From JBBQFC01 sp038321615 (lineage in GTDB: Bacteria > Bacteroidota > Bacteroidia > Flavobacteriales_D > Cryomorphaceae), in contig JBBQFC010000049.1 of assembly GCA_038321615.1 (NCBI GenBank), positions 1 through 24,910 of the forward strand: DNA of 24,910 bases. Direction: 5' to 3'. Made by a program: the position numbers and the translations under genes. Of the stretch, positions 6,539 to 15,141 are shown one piece after another; within the stretch, counting starts at the first letter, position 1, and each line of letters starts with the position of its first letter. The notes beneath the pieces were generated by a model. It saw nothing but the letters and a program-made list of their open reading frames with translations. It ran no database searches and was not told where the DNA came from.

Positions 6539-7542
6539 AGGAACACGGGACAGTATTTAGAAGGAAGGTCAAGCTTTTCGCGGGGATTACCAAAGAGGTA
6601 TTGAAGCGAAAATTCGAATCCACCGCGGTTTCGGCTTGCTACTTCGAGCTGGCTTACATTAATGTCGTAGCTCAAGCCAAAACGCCAGGCGTCGATTTCG
6701 AAACCTACTAAGCCTATGCCGCTGTCGCCGATGCGCCCGTAATATCCAGCAAATACGGCTCGATACAGGCTGCGCTCATTCATCAGAATATAGCGCACGG
6801 CTGAGCCAAAAACAACTTCCGAAAAGCTGCTTTGTTGCATCCAGCGAATGGAAGGCAAGGCATCGAATCGGTCGTTTATCATCCATGTCGATTGGCCGTA
6901 AAGGGACAGCCTGGCTGGTAAGTTTACGCCTGTTTCGTTGTAAAAACTTTGCTTGGGTTGGGTGAGGTTGTGGCCTGCTATACCCAAGTCGATGGTTTTG
7001 CGCGGCGCTAGTTGAAATTTGTAAAGTGCCCCGAAGTTCAAGTTGAAATACCATCGATTCATTCGGGCTAAATTTTCTCCGTTCGATCGATTGGGATCGA
7101 ATGCAACGCCATTGTATTGATTATTGAAGGTGAGATCGTCTGTATTGATTTTAATCTGTGAGACTCCTGTTTGCAGACCACCGGTCAAGCTATGTTTGCC
7201 GTCTTCGGTGAGCTGATATTTATAAGTGCTGCCGGCTAAGAAACTGAATGTATTGAACCGGGAATCGCCCGAATTATCATTGCTCAATGAGATTCCAAAA
7301 GCCATTTCTTTGGGAGCAAATCCCAGCCGTCCATCGCCCATTACCGCGAAGGTGGTGTACGGTCGCGACACTTCTCTCCACTGGGTTCGCTGATTGGCAT
7401 TGATCCGGTACTGGGCATCAAAATTGCCAATCTCAGCGGGGCTCCATGTTTGGGGTGAAAAGAAATACTGGGAAAAATGAATATCCTGGGCTCCTGCGTC
7501 CAGCATCGATAGCAGCGATAAAATAAGGATCGCCTTTTTCAT
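6535..7542 (-). CDS. PorP/SprF family outer-membrane protein
   Basis: A 335-aa beta-barrel protein of the PorP/SprF family, known in gliding bacteria to be needed for export or anchoring of type B CTD proteins. The signal peptide MKKAILILSLLSMLDAGAQ precedes the family signature (DIHFSQYFFSPQTWSPAEIGNF), and amphipathic strands follow to a C-terminal FEFSLQYLFG. I chose ATG 7542 because it gives a clean signal peptide and overlaps the upstream stop as ATGA. The ATG at 7593 would add an unlikely basic extension. It lies between its likely secreted partner and a PorE-like protein. Confidence 0.92.
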   Translation of the reverse strand: MKKAILILSLLSMLDAGAQDIHFSQYFFSPQTWSPAEIGNFDAQYRINANQRTQWREVSRPYTTFAVMGDGRLGFAPKEMAFGISLSNDNSGDSRFNTFSFLAGSTYKYQLTEDGKHSLTGGLQTGVSQIKINTDDLTFNNQYNGVAFDPNRSNGENLARMNRWYFNLNFGALYKFQLAPRKTIDLGIAGHNLTQPKQSFYNETGVNLPARLSLYGQSTWMINDRFDALPSIRWMQQSSFSEVVFGSAVRYILMNERSLYRAVFAGYYGRIGDSGIGLVGFEIDAWRFGLSYDINVSQLEVASRNRGGFEFSLQYLFGNPREKLDLPSKYCPVFL

Positions 7543-10500
7543 CGGAGCAGTGTTACATTTCCTTTTTTGGAAAATTCTTGACCGTCGCCGCACACCACAT
7601 CCAAATAGAACACAAATACGGCTGGTGCCGCCAGCTTGCCTTTGTAGGTGCCATCCCAGCCCGTATTCTGGTTGCGGGTTTCAAATACTAAGTCGCCCCA
7701 GCGGTCGTGAATAGCCAGGTGCATACTCGAAATATTGCCTCCGCGCAAGAGCAGAATGTCGTTTTCCCCGTCGCCATTCGGGCTAAAGGCATTGGGCAGG
7801 AAGATCGACGGTTCACCACAGATTTCTTCGAAAACGAAAATGGTCACGGAGTCCGACTTTTGGCAGAAGCCGCGGGTATCAAAATCGGTAATTTGAATGA
7901 AATAGGTCGTGGTGGAATCGGGCGTGGCTGTGGTATTTGCTGATGCGGCATTCGACAATCCCGATGGCGGAGTCCATTGATACGAATAATCGGGATTCAA
8001 CGGCAAGGCTGTAAGCTCACTCGATTGACCTTGGTTTATAGCCGTAGGGTTTGCGATGGCATCGACGGCTGCAAAACCAAGTTGGGAAGTAAATACCGTT
8101 ATGGAGTTTTCGGTGGTGCAACCTTCTGCCGAGGTACTTAGAACGTCGAAAGTGCTTGTTTCGGAGACAGAAACCAAAACTGATGAAGTGTTTTGACCGG
8201 AAAGAATAAGGCTTTCGGGTTGCCAGATATGGGTGAGTGGCACTTCCGGCAAATTGTTAAAGACAAATAATTGCAAACTGTCGCCAGCGCATATAAAGGA
8301 ATCGGCGCTTACGGTGGTGCTGGTGCTCAAAAGGCTCACCCCCACACTGTCTGTTAAGACGCAAGGGCCATTGGTTACACGGATAAAATAGTAAGTCAAT
8401 TCACTAGGTTTCACCGTAATGCTGCTATCGCCTGGGGCGTTCAGAATATCTGTGAAATCGGGTGTACTCGACCATTGGAAGATTTCCGCTGTTCCAAAAC
8501 TATTTGCCGTGAGCAAAATTGTTTCATTTTCGCAGATTAGTTGGTCAGCAGGGGTGTTGAGCAAAATGGGGAATACATTCAAGACCGCAGAAGCGCTAAG
8601 CTCACACCCGAAGGTGGTGACTACGTCCACTTCGATGAGTGCAGATTGAGCGGTGAAAATGGTTACCGTAGCCGTACCCTGACCATCTGCTACAATACTT
8701 TCTGGACTCCAAACCGTAGATTCTGCCTGGCCTCCAGCGCTCAGCGTAAAGGATATGTCAATGGAATCTAAGGCGCAAAGGGTTTGGCTCACCGTGCTCA
8801 GCGTGAGTTGGGGCAAAGGAGCTAAAAAAACAGGCTCTGCAATTTCACAAAATCCATTGCTCACGCGCAGGTAAATGGTTTGAGCCTGTGCTGGGTTGAT
8901 CGTCAGAATGCTATCTGTGGCTCCTTGGGAAATGATTTGGGTGAAGCTCGGGTCGGAAGCCCATAAAAAGAATGTGGCGGTTTCTTGCGTTAAGGCAACG
9001 ATTTCTAAGTCGCCCGGAGAGCAACTAAAAACAGTATCGGCAACGCTCAAAATCAATTCGGGGAGTACCGTAACGGTTTGCGTAAAGCTATCTTGCAAAT
9101 TACAGGATTCGGGATCGTCTACAGCCAGGGTTACTTCGTAAGTTCCGGGTCCGGGAAAAACATAAGCCGGGTTGATCTCCGCACTGGTATCGCCATTTGG
9201 GAAAAACCAGGTGTAGCTGGCATTGCTACCGGAGAAAATTTCGCTGGCATTGGTGAAGTAGGTGGAATCGGGGGCGCACGATTCGCTCGCTGTAAAATTT
9301 GCAAGCACCAGCGGAAGGTCGAAGTCGATTTTGGCCACGCCGAGATTGCAATTGAAGCTATTGTTGGTAGGGCTTAGGGCATTGGGTGGAAATATGGGGA
9401 AATCGTCATTGCTGCCACAACCTGCGCACACAGCCTGGTAAATTTTTCCCGATCGATCGAATCTACTCGTACCTCCATCTACGTGCTCGGCGCTGGTGCC
9501 ACCGCCGTAGAAACTAGCAAACGTAAGAGCGCTGGCATCGCCGTCAATTACCAGGAAGTAGAAATCGCTTCCATCGGTGGTCGATTGCAAGGCGTCGTCG
9601 GTTACCGGTAAACCTGTGGTAAATCCACCATTAGGTTGATTTACGGCTCCACCCCAACCTGAAAGGTAAATCCGATTGCAAATATCAACCGAAAAAGCGG
9701 TAGGAGATAGGCTGGGATTTCCTGAGCCAGTGCCAAAGACGGTGCTCCAGGTTCTGGTTTCCAGATCGGGCGAGAATTTGGAAAGTAGCATTCCACTATT
9801 GGGAACACCGTAACCTGCGTTTGAGATAAAGGAAGAGCCCGGAGCCCTGGTTTGCCCATAAATATATGGAGCATCGAAGGCATCGCGTTCTACGAAATAA
9901 ATTTGATCGTAAAGATTTGACCCATAATAGGTAGCAGTCGCAATAGCCGTAGCCTGGGCACTTATATTGGCGATAAATCCATCGGTGGTACCTCCGGCAA
10001 AATTAGGTTGAAAGGCTCCAGGCGTAGTTGGCAAATTCGTTGAGTTGGTGCCGCCTGCAACCGTTGCGCTTCCATCGTCAGCAAGGTCGATTGAGTAGAT
10101 TGCATCATTGCCATTGCCGCCAAAAAAGGTGCCCGAAAGTAGGGCGGTTAGCGAAGGGTTCATGGTGAAAAATATGCCGTCTTCCCCCGTGCCTTTTGTG
10201 GGCTGAGCAGCGTTGCCCGGGATTGGAAAATTGGGCGAGAAGGTGCAGCTACCGATAGCTATATCTCCGTCGATGGTCAATTCAATTTCGCCGCGAACTT
10301 CGTCGGCATAATTAAACAGAAGCTGGGCGCTGGTATTGGTGCCATCGTTGTTGCTTCCACCCACGTAGGTCGATGCCAGCAATGCATTTCCGGAAGGGCT
10401 CAAGCGGCTGATAATAATGTCGGCTCCGTTGGGATAAGATACGCCGATACCGCCGAGTAAAGTGGCTTCGCCACCCATAAAGGAATTTTGAAAAGCTCCT

Positions 10501-11588
10501 GTGGTTGTGGGAAAATTGGCCGAACCTGTGGTGCCAAAAACGTAGAGTTCGCCATTGGCATCTGTTATCAAACTATGCGGCAGCTCATCGCCAGCTCCGC
10601 CCAGGTAAGTGCTGTAGATTAATGTGGTGCCATCCAAACTGAATTTGGATATCCCGATATCCGTGCCCGCGAGTGTTCCTGCGCCAACGCCACCACCCCA
10701 AACCGATTGATAGGCTCCGATAGTAATGGGATATCCCGTTTCGAAAACGGTGCTTCCCGAGTAAAGATGCCCTTCCGAGTCGAAGGTGGCGGTGTACCCA
10801 AAATTATCGGCGGTGGAACCGGTGTAAGTAGAGAAAACCAATTCCGGATCTATAACCAATTCCAGGTCAGTGCGGTAATTTCCCAACTTGAATCTCACTT
10901 CCTGCCCCTTTACCACATATTCGCAGGCCACCTGCTCAAGCTTGCCACCGATGATTTGGTACGCGAAAGGTTTGGTTTCAATTACCTGTCCGACGGCTGT
11001 TTTCAAAACCACGTTCCCAGATCGGTCAAGTTTGGGTTGTACGCCTTCGTAGCGCAGAGCTATGGCCAATGGGTCGGCACCAGCCGATACGATGAAATCG
11101 TATTTTAAATTATTCTTTCCGTACACCAATGCATCGATGCCTGGTTGAATGGATGGATAACGGATGCGTTCATACCCTTTCGCTCCGGAAGCCCACTTGG
11201 CAGGATCATTACCAATGTAATAGCTATACGCGGTATCGAATGATTTTTCGGCTACGGGTTCACCCGTGTTTCCTCCCGCAAAAATGACGCGGTAGGCATG
11301 TTGTTGCAATACTTGCGGCAAGCTGAGCGGATTGGAATTACCCGTATGGGCGGCAAAAACGGCATTGACCATTTCCTGGTCGTGGAGATCAAATAAGAAA
11401 CCGCTCGCTTCGATGTAGCAAGCTCCACCAGGTATATCGACTTTAAAATTTACTGAATCGACCCATTGACCTTTATTTTCAATAAAACGGTATTGAGCGG
11501 CTGCGGCCGTGGGAAGCAATAAACCGAAAAAGAGCAGAAAGCGATTCAGCAAAAGGGTCATTGGAAGTCGGAAAGTACAAAATTTCAT
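7539..11588 (-). CDS. Giant secreted SBBP/PKD protein with T9SS type B sorting domain
   Basis: A 1349-aa cell-surface protein. It has a signal peptide (to TAAAAQ, residue about 32) and an N-terminal ENKGQW domain typical of SBBP-repeat proteins. A long beta-propeller-like region of SBBP repeats follows (about 250-750; STYLGGAGDELPHSL, STYVGGSNNDG, GTFFGGNGNDAIYSI). Next comes a PKD domain (about 759-836, YTWFFPNGDTS to YEVTLAVDD) and several Cys-containing Ig-like repeats. The gliding-motility-type C-terminal domain (about 1253-1349) contains LPNAFSPNGDGENDIL and DRWGDLVFE. This is the type B T9SS signal, whose proteins generally use a PorP/SprF partner, here the next gene. A second ATG at 11561 gives an equally good signal peptide and may be the true start. 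The protein could be an adhesin, but no ligand can be inferred. Confidence 0.92.
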   Translation of the reverse strand: MKFCTFRLPMTLLLNRFLLFFGLLLPTAAAAQYRFIENKGQWVDSVNFKVDIPGGACYIEASGFLFDLHDQEMVNAVFAAHTGNSNPLSLPQVLQQHAYRVIFAGGNTGEPVAEKSFDTAYSYYIGNDPAKWASGAKGYERIRYPSIQPGIDALVYGKNNLKYDFIVSAGADPLAIALRYEGVQPKLDRSGNVVLKTAVGQVIETKPFAYQIIGGKLEQVACEYVVKGQEVRFKLGNYRTDLELVIDPELVFSTYTGSTADNFGYTATFDSEGHLYSGSTVFETGYPITIGAYQSVWGGGVGAGTLAGTDIGISKFSLDGTTLIYSTYLGGAGDELPHSLITDANGELYVFGTTGSANFPTTTGAFQNSFMGGEATLLGGIGVSYPNGADIIISRLSPSGNALLASTYVGGSNNDGTNTSAQLLFNYADEVRGEIELTIDGDIAIGSCTFSPNFPIPGNAAQPTKGTGEDGIFFTMNPSLTALLSGTFFGGNGNDAIYSIDLADDGSATVAGGTNSTNLPTTPGAFQPNFAGGTTDGFIANISAQATAIATATYYGSNLYDQIYFVERDAFDAPYIYGQTRAPGSSFISNAGYGVPNSGMLLSKFSPDLETRTWSTVFGTGSGNPSLSPTAFSVDICNRIYLSGWGGAVNQPNGGFTTGLPVTDDALQSTTDGSDFYFLVIDGDASALTFASFYGGGTSAEHVDGGTSRFDRSGKIYQAVCAGCGSNDDFPIFPPNALSPTNNSFNCNLGVAKIDFDLPLVLANFTASESCAPDSTYFTNASEIFSGSNASYTWFFPNGDTSAEINPAYVFPGPGTYEVTLAVDDPESCNLQDSFTQTVTVLPELILSVADTVFSCSPGDLEIVALTQETATFFLWASDPSFTQIISQGATDSILTINPAQAQTIYLRVSNGFCEIAEPVFLAPLPQLTLSTVSQTLCALDSIDISFTLSAGGQAESTVWSPESIVADGQGTATVTIFTAQSALIEVDVVTTFGCELSASAVLNVFPILLNTPADQLICENETILLTANSFGTAEIFQWSSTPDFTDILNAPGDSSITVKPSELTYYFIRVTNGPCVLTDSVGVSLLSTSTTVSADSFICAGDSLQLFVFNNLPEVPLTHIWQPESLILSGQNTSSVLVSVSETSTFDVLSTSAEGCTTENSITVFTSQLGFAAVDAIANPTAINQGQSSELTALPLNPDYSYQWTPPSGLSNAASANTTATPDSTTTYFIQITDFDTRGFCQKSDSVTIFVFEEICGEPSIFLPNAFSPNGDGENDILLLRGGNISSMHLAIHDRWGDLVFETRNQNTGWDGTYKGKLAAPAVFVFYLDVVCGDGQEFSKKGNVTLLR

Positions 11589-11597
11589 CAGAGCGCG

Positions 11598-11605
11598 TTA
11601 CTTTG
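11598..11605 (+). promoter_or_regulatory. Possible -7 box for the J-protein operon
   Basis: TTACTTTG matches TAnnTTTG at 7 of 8 positions. It lies in the divergent gap between the giant T9SS gene and the J-domain gene, about 33 bp before the favoured TTG start at 11638. It helps argue against starts inside or before this box. Confidence 0.35.
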
Positions 11606-11637
11606 TGCCATCAAGTTCGAATTCATTCTTTTTCACC

Positions 11638-12174
11638 TTGTCGTTTTTCGATCGTTATTACGCCATATTGGGCATTGACCCGGAAGCTTCTGCCGATGAG
11701 GTAAAGAGCGCTTACCGAGCCTTAGCAAAACTTTATCACCCCGATAAAAGTGGCGATCCGCTTACGCGGGATAAATTTATAGAAGTTACCGAGGCTTACC
11801 AAGCTATTCTCAACAAAGACGATCTTTTACAAGAAGCGCTATTGCGCTATGAGCGGCGACAGCAAGGCGCGCGCAAACCATCGCCAAAGGCCGACCATAT
11901 TCGCCGCCAATCGATGAGCTATGCCGATATGCGTTTTAAGGACTTTGAGAAAACTCCTATTTATCGTGTAGGTATTTTCATAAATAAACTTTCAAAATAC
12001 ATTTTCTTCCCTCTGGGATTTCTGATGATCGTTTCGCCGCTTATACGGTATTACCAAACATTGTATTATCCAGCGTACCCCGGTCAAGAGCCCGTGTTTG
12101 ATTTCTTCCCTATCTTTATCGGCATCGCCTTCATTTATGGGCTTTGGTATTTCATGTTTAAAAAAGACCATTGA
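11638..12174 (+). CDS. Membrane-anchored J-domain protein
   Basis: A 178-aa J-protein co-chaperone, which would stimulate a DnaK-type Hsp70. The N-terminal J domain begins DRYYAILGIDPEASADEV and carries the essential HPD motif in LYHPDKSG (residues 34-36 from the start used). A charged linker follows, then two membrane spans (YIFFPLGFLMIVSPL and FFPIFIGIAFIYGLWYFMF) and a short basic tail. There is no G/F or zinc domain, so this is a type III J-protein that would recruit DnaK to the inner membrane. No ATG lies close to the J domain. TTG 11638 gives the usual short N-terminus, GTG 11605 is an alternative, and ATG 11509 would run through the divergent gene's 5' end. The S46 gene follows by 5 bp. 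Confidence 0.85.
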   Translation: MSFFDRYYAILGIDPEASADEVKSAYRALAKLYHPDKSGDPLTRDKFIEVTEAYQAILNKDDLLQEALLRYERRQQGARKPSPKADHIRRQSMSYADMRFKDFEKTPIYRVGIFINKLSKYIFFPLGFLMIVSPLIRYYQTLYYPAYPGQEPVFDFFPIFIGIAFIYGLWYFMFKKDH

Positions 12175-12179
12175 TCACC

Positions 12180-14387
12180 ATGTATAAATCCCTACTATCC
12201 GCGGCCTTCTTCTTTGTTAGCTCGCTCACCACCGTTTATGCCCATGAGGGCATGTGGTTGCCCAATACACTCAAAAGCCTGGTAATTGGCGATATGCAAA
12301 GCGCTGGCTTGAAGCTCAGCGCCGAAGATATTTACTCCATTAACAAAAGCAGCTTAAAAGATGCTATTGTACACTTCGGTGGGGGCTGTACGGCCAGTAT
12401 CATCTCCAATCAGGGGCTTATTCTCACCAATCATCACTGCGGCTACAGCCAAATACAATCGCATTCGAGCTTAAAGAACGACCTGCTACGCGATGGATTT
12501 TGGGCAGAATCGCAAGATGCCGAACTTCCTAATTCAGGTCTTACGGCATCGATCGTGGTTCGAATTGAAGATGTAACCGCCGCGCTATTAAATCTCAAGG
12601 GTGCCTCTACCGAAGAAACCGAAGAACTCCGCCGTAAAAAAGCTTCAGAGTTGACTAAGGCTGCTGTGGATGGCACGCATTACGAAGCCGAAATCAAGCC
12701 TTTTTATTACGGTAATGCTTATTATATGATCGTGACCGAAACGTTTCGCGATGTGCGATTGGCGGGAGCTCCGCCATCAGCTGTTGGCAAGTTTGGTGGC
12801 GACACCGACAATTGGGAATGGCCAAGACATACCGGCGATTTTTCCATCTTCCGTATTTATGCAAATCCCGACAACAAGCCAGCCGATTATTCGGAATTGA
12901 ATAAGCCGTACATCCCGAAATGGCATCTGAAAATTGATCTCGCGGGCGTTAATCCCGGCGATTTCACGATGGTTCTCGGTTATCCCGGTCGCACCGATCG
13001 GTATATTTCCAGCGCTGCGGTGGCATATTTGCTCGATTTCGAAAATCCTGCGCGAATAGACATGCGCGAAGCCAGCCTTGGTGTAATCGATGCCGCGATG
13101 GCTTCCAGCGACTTGCTGCGTATTAAGTATGCGGCGAAACAAAGCCGCATCAGCAATGCCTATAAAAAATGGATCGGGCAGAGTAGTGGGCTCATCAGTT
13201 ATAATGTCGTAGAGAAAAAGAAGGCGTTAGAAACCCGCTTTCAATTGGCGGCAATTAAAAATCCGGCCCATGCGGAGTCCTCTACAATCCCAGATAGTTT
13301 CAAAAAACTCTACCGCGAGCAAGGCGATTCGCGGCTGGCCCGCACCTATTACACCGAGTTTTATTTCTACGGTCCAGAAATCATTCGCTACAGTGCCGGC
13401 TATAAATTGGTTGCCGAAAAATACGATAGCTTGAAAACGGCGGGGGTACTTGAAGAACACTTGACGAAACTGAGGAAAGGAGCAGATGGATTTTTTAAGA
13501 ATTACGATCCAATTGTGGATCAAGCAATATTTGCCGCACAATTGCCCATCTATATCCAGGGAGCACCCGAAGCTGTTAAAACCGCCCAATTAAAAGAACT
13601 GTATGCTTCAAATTCAAGTGCCACCGACGCTGTTAGGAGCTTATTTAACTCCAGCATATTCAGCGATGAAGCCTACATGAAATCCATGCTTTCCGGTATG
13701 AGCAAGAAGCAAGCTAAGCAGCTGCGCAACGACCCCATGTTGAGCCTTTCCACCGATTTGGTAAAAGCCTACGGCACCAACGTTCAATCTGCAAGCGAGC
13801 GCTTTCAAACGGAAGAAGATGCACTAATGCACAGTTATATGGATGCGCTCATGACGCTTATGCCAGCAGAAATTGGTTCGCCCGACGCAAACAGTACGCT
13901 GCGGATTACCTACGGTGAGATGGAAGGTTCAGAGCCACGCGACGGATTAGTTTACAAAGCCTACACCACTTTCGACGGGCTGGTGGCAAAGTATATTCCC
14001 GGCGACGAAGAGTTTGACCTTCCGCAGCGCTTGCTCGATTTGCATAAGACTGGCGAATATGGCCCCTATGCGGTAGATGGGGAGTTGCGCGTTTGCTTCC
14101 TCGGGTCCAACCATACCACAGGCGGCAACAGCGGCAGCCCGGCGCTTAATGCAAAAGGGCATTTGATTGGTCTCAATTTCGATCGCACCTGGGAGAGTAC
14201 CATGAGCGATATCGTTTTTAATGGCGAAGTCTGCCGGAATATTATGGTCGATATTCGGTACGTGCTGTTCATTGTAGATCGATACGCCAATGCCACCAAT
14301 CTCATTGAAGAGATGACGTTGATTTACCCTCCAGTCAAGGCGAAAGCCAAAAGAGAATTGCAAGAAGTAGAACCTGATATGAATTGA
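12180..14387 (+). CDS. S46 dipeptidyl-peptidase, DPP11-type
   Basis: A 735-aa exported S46 serine exopeptidase that releases dipeptides from oligopeptides in the periplasm. The signal peptide ends TTVYA before HEGMW, where the mature S46 fold starts. Triad positions: His85 in LTNHHCGYS, Asp220 in PRHTGDFSIF and Ser651 in TGGNSGSPAL. The residue setting P1 preference is Arg669 (FDRTWESTMSD), 18 residues after the serine. From my knowledge of the family, Arg there marks DPP11 (Asp/Glu at P1), whereas Gly marks DPP7 (hydrophobic). ATG 12180 is preferred to TTG 12171, which would overlap the J-protein stop. The tight spacing with the J-protein and PCD genes suggests one transcript. Confidence 0.93.
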   Translation: MYKSLLSAAFFFVSSLTTVYAHEGMWLPNTLKSLVIGDMQSAGLKLSAEDIYSINKSSLKDAIVHFGGGCTASIISNQGLILTNHHCGYSQIQSHSSLKNDLLRDGFWAESQDAELPNSGLTASIVVRIEDVTAALLNLKGASTEETEELRRKKASELTKAAVDGTHYEAEIKPFYYGNAYYMIVTETFRDVRLAGAPPSAVGKFGGDTDNWEWPRHTGDFSIFRIYANPDNKPADYSELNKPYIPKWHLKIDLAGVNPGDFTMVLGYPGRTDRYISSAAVAYLLDFENPARIDMREASLGVIDAAMASSDLLRIKYAAKQSRISNAYKKWIGQSSGLISYNVVEKKKALETRFQLAAIKNPAHAESSTIPDSFKKLYREQGDSRLARTYYTEFYFYGPEIIRYSAGYKLVAEKYDSLKTAGVLEEHLTKLRKGADGFFKNYDPIVDQAIFAAQLPIYIQGAPEAVKTAQLKELYASNSSATDAVRSLFNSSIFSDEAYMKSMLSGMSKKQAKQLRNDPMLSLSTDLVKAYGTNVQSASERFQTEEDALMHSYMDALMTLMPAEIGSPDANSTLRITYGEMEGSEPRDGLVYKAYTTFDGLVAKYIPGDEEFDLPQRLLDLHKTGEYGPYAVDGELRVCFLGSNHTTGGNSGSPALNAKGHLIGLNFDRTWESTMSDIVFNGEVCRNIMVDIRYVLFIVDRYANATNLIEEMTLIYPPVKAKAKRELQEVEPDMN

Positions 14388-14389
14388 TT

Positions 14390-14638
14390 ATGAACTGGAA
14401 AGAAACCGAAAAAAGTCTCGAAGTAGAGCTGAAGTTTAAGGACTTTAGAAGAGCTTTCTCCTTTATGGCCGAAGTCGCTATAGAAGCCGAACGTATGAAC
14501 CACCATCCCACTTGGACAAATACCTACAATACGGTGTCCTTCGTATTGCAGACCCACGATTCTGGTTATACCGTTACCGATAAAGACCGAAAATTGGCGA
14601 AGAAAATCGAGGAAGTTTATAAGAATTACGAAAGCTAG
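14390..14638 (+). CDS. Pterin-4a-carbinolamine dehydratase
   Basis: An 82-aa PCD/DCoH-fold protein that dehydrates 4a-hydroxytetrahydrobiopterin, recycling the cofactor of aromatic amino acid hydroxylases. The active-site signature is ERMNHHPTWTNTYNTV (His38, His39, Pro40), followed by the HDSGYTVTDKDRKLA segment with the conserved late acidic/Lys pair. The protein is shorter than the roughly 95-100 aa of proteobacterial PhhB, a size I believe is common in Bacteroidota. ATG 14390 lies 2 bp after the S46 stop, so it is very probably translated from the same mRNA. No phenylalanine hydroxylase gene is in the window. The REP array begins about 30 bp downstream, and I see no separate terminator. 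Confidence 0.92.
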   Translation: MNWKETEKSLEVELKFKDFRRAFSFMAEVAIEAERMNHHPTWTNTYNTVSFVLQTHDSGYTVTDKDRKLAKKIEEVYKNYES

Positions 14639-14806
14639 TTCTGCGGCGGCACATCCTTTCTAATTGTTCCGCAGCATTGTAAATGCAGCGGAGCGTTGTT
14701 TAATTTTGATTGTTCTGCAGCATTGTAAATGCAGCGGAGCGTTGTCTGATTTTGATTGTTCCGCAGCATTATAAATGCAGCGGAGCGTTGTCTGATTTTG
14801 ATTGTT

Positions 14807-14850
14807 CCGCAGCATTGCGTGCGGGCTCTGCTGCATTTACAATGCTGCGG
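14807..14850. repeat. Composite palindrome, left of RAYT
   Basis: A forward half-unit (CCGCAGCATTG, 14807-14817) faces an inverted unit ending CAATGCTGCGG (14840-14850), giving perfect 11-bp outer arms. The layout matches the composite element at 15729-15773. Confidence 0.7.
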
Positions 14851-14922
14851 AATTTTTCGAATCGAATTTTTATCGTTATTGACTTATCTCGTTGTGCAGT
14901 CTTAAAACTGAAGCGGAGCGTT
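14822..14922 (+). repeat. 101-bp direct repeat, left copy (partner 15745-15845)
   Basis: It starts CGGGCT and ends AAGCGGAGCGTT. It includes the inverted REP, a unique 60-bp stretch (from AATTTTTCGAATCGAATTTT at 14851) and a divergent hairpin CAGT..ACTG. It aligns without gaps to 15745-15845 with 97 of 101 identities. The two copies bracket the RAYT gene. Confidence 0.9.
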
Positions 14923-15032
14923 GGCTGATTTTGATTGTTCCGCAGCATTACAAAATGCAGGGATGCGTTGTCTGATTTTGATTGTTCCGCAGCATTGTAA
15001 CTGCAGCGGAGCGTTGTCTGATTTTGATTGTT

Positions 15033-15077
15033 CCGCAGCATTGTGTATCGAGTTCTTCTACATTTGTAATCCTGCGG
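15033..15077. repeat. Composite palindrome immediately upstream of RAYT
   Basis: CCGCAGCATTG (15033-15043) faces a degenerate inverted unit ending AATCCTGCGG (15068-15077). It lies about 65 bp before the RAYT start, where it could also influence transcription of that gene. Confidence 0.6.
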
Positions 15078-15141
15078 CATTTTCTTTTTTATCCTTAGAA
15101 TCCAATACTTAATAATCGTAATTGGCCTATTTTCACGAAGC

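Larger units (their letters stand above)
14669..15077 (+). repeat. REP family A array, left arm (8 units)
   Basis: Hairpin units begin at 14669, 14715, 14761, 14807, 14895 (divergent), 14940, 14987 and 15033. The typical unit is arm CCGCAGCATT, loop GTA, arm AATGCAGCGG, with one A-A mismatch inside the stem, then GAGCGTTGTCTG and an ATTTTGATTGTT linker. The period is 46 bp where undisturbed. The units at 14807 and 15033 are joined to an inverted partner, forming larger palindromes. The array fills the gap between the PCD gene and the RAYT gene, and no protein-coding gene is seen in it. Confidence 0.88.

Noticed and set aside
11509..11637. N-terminal extension of the J-domain protein from ATG 11509
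   Set aside because: It would be encoded antisense to the start of the giant T9SS gene, is basic and unstructured, and would put a 43-residue leader before a J domain that normally begins near the N-terminus.
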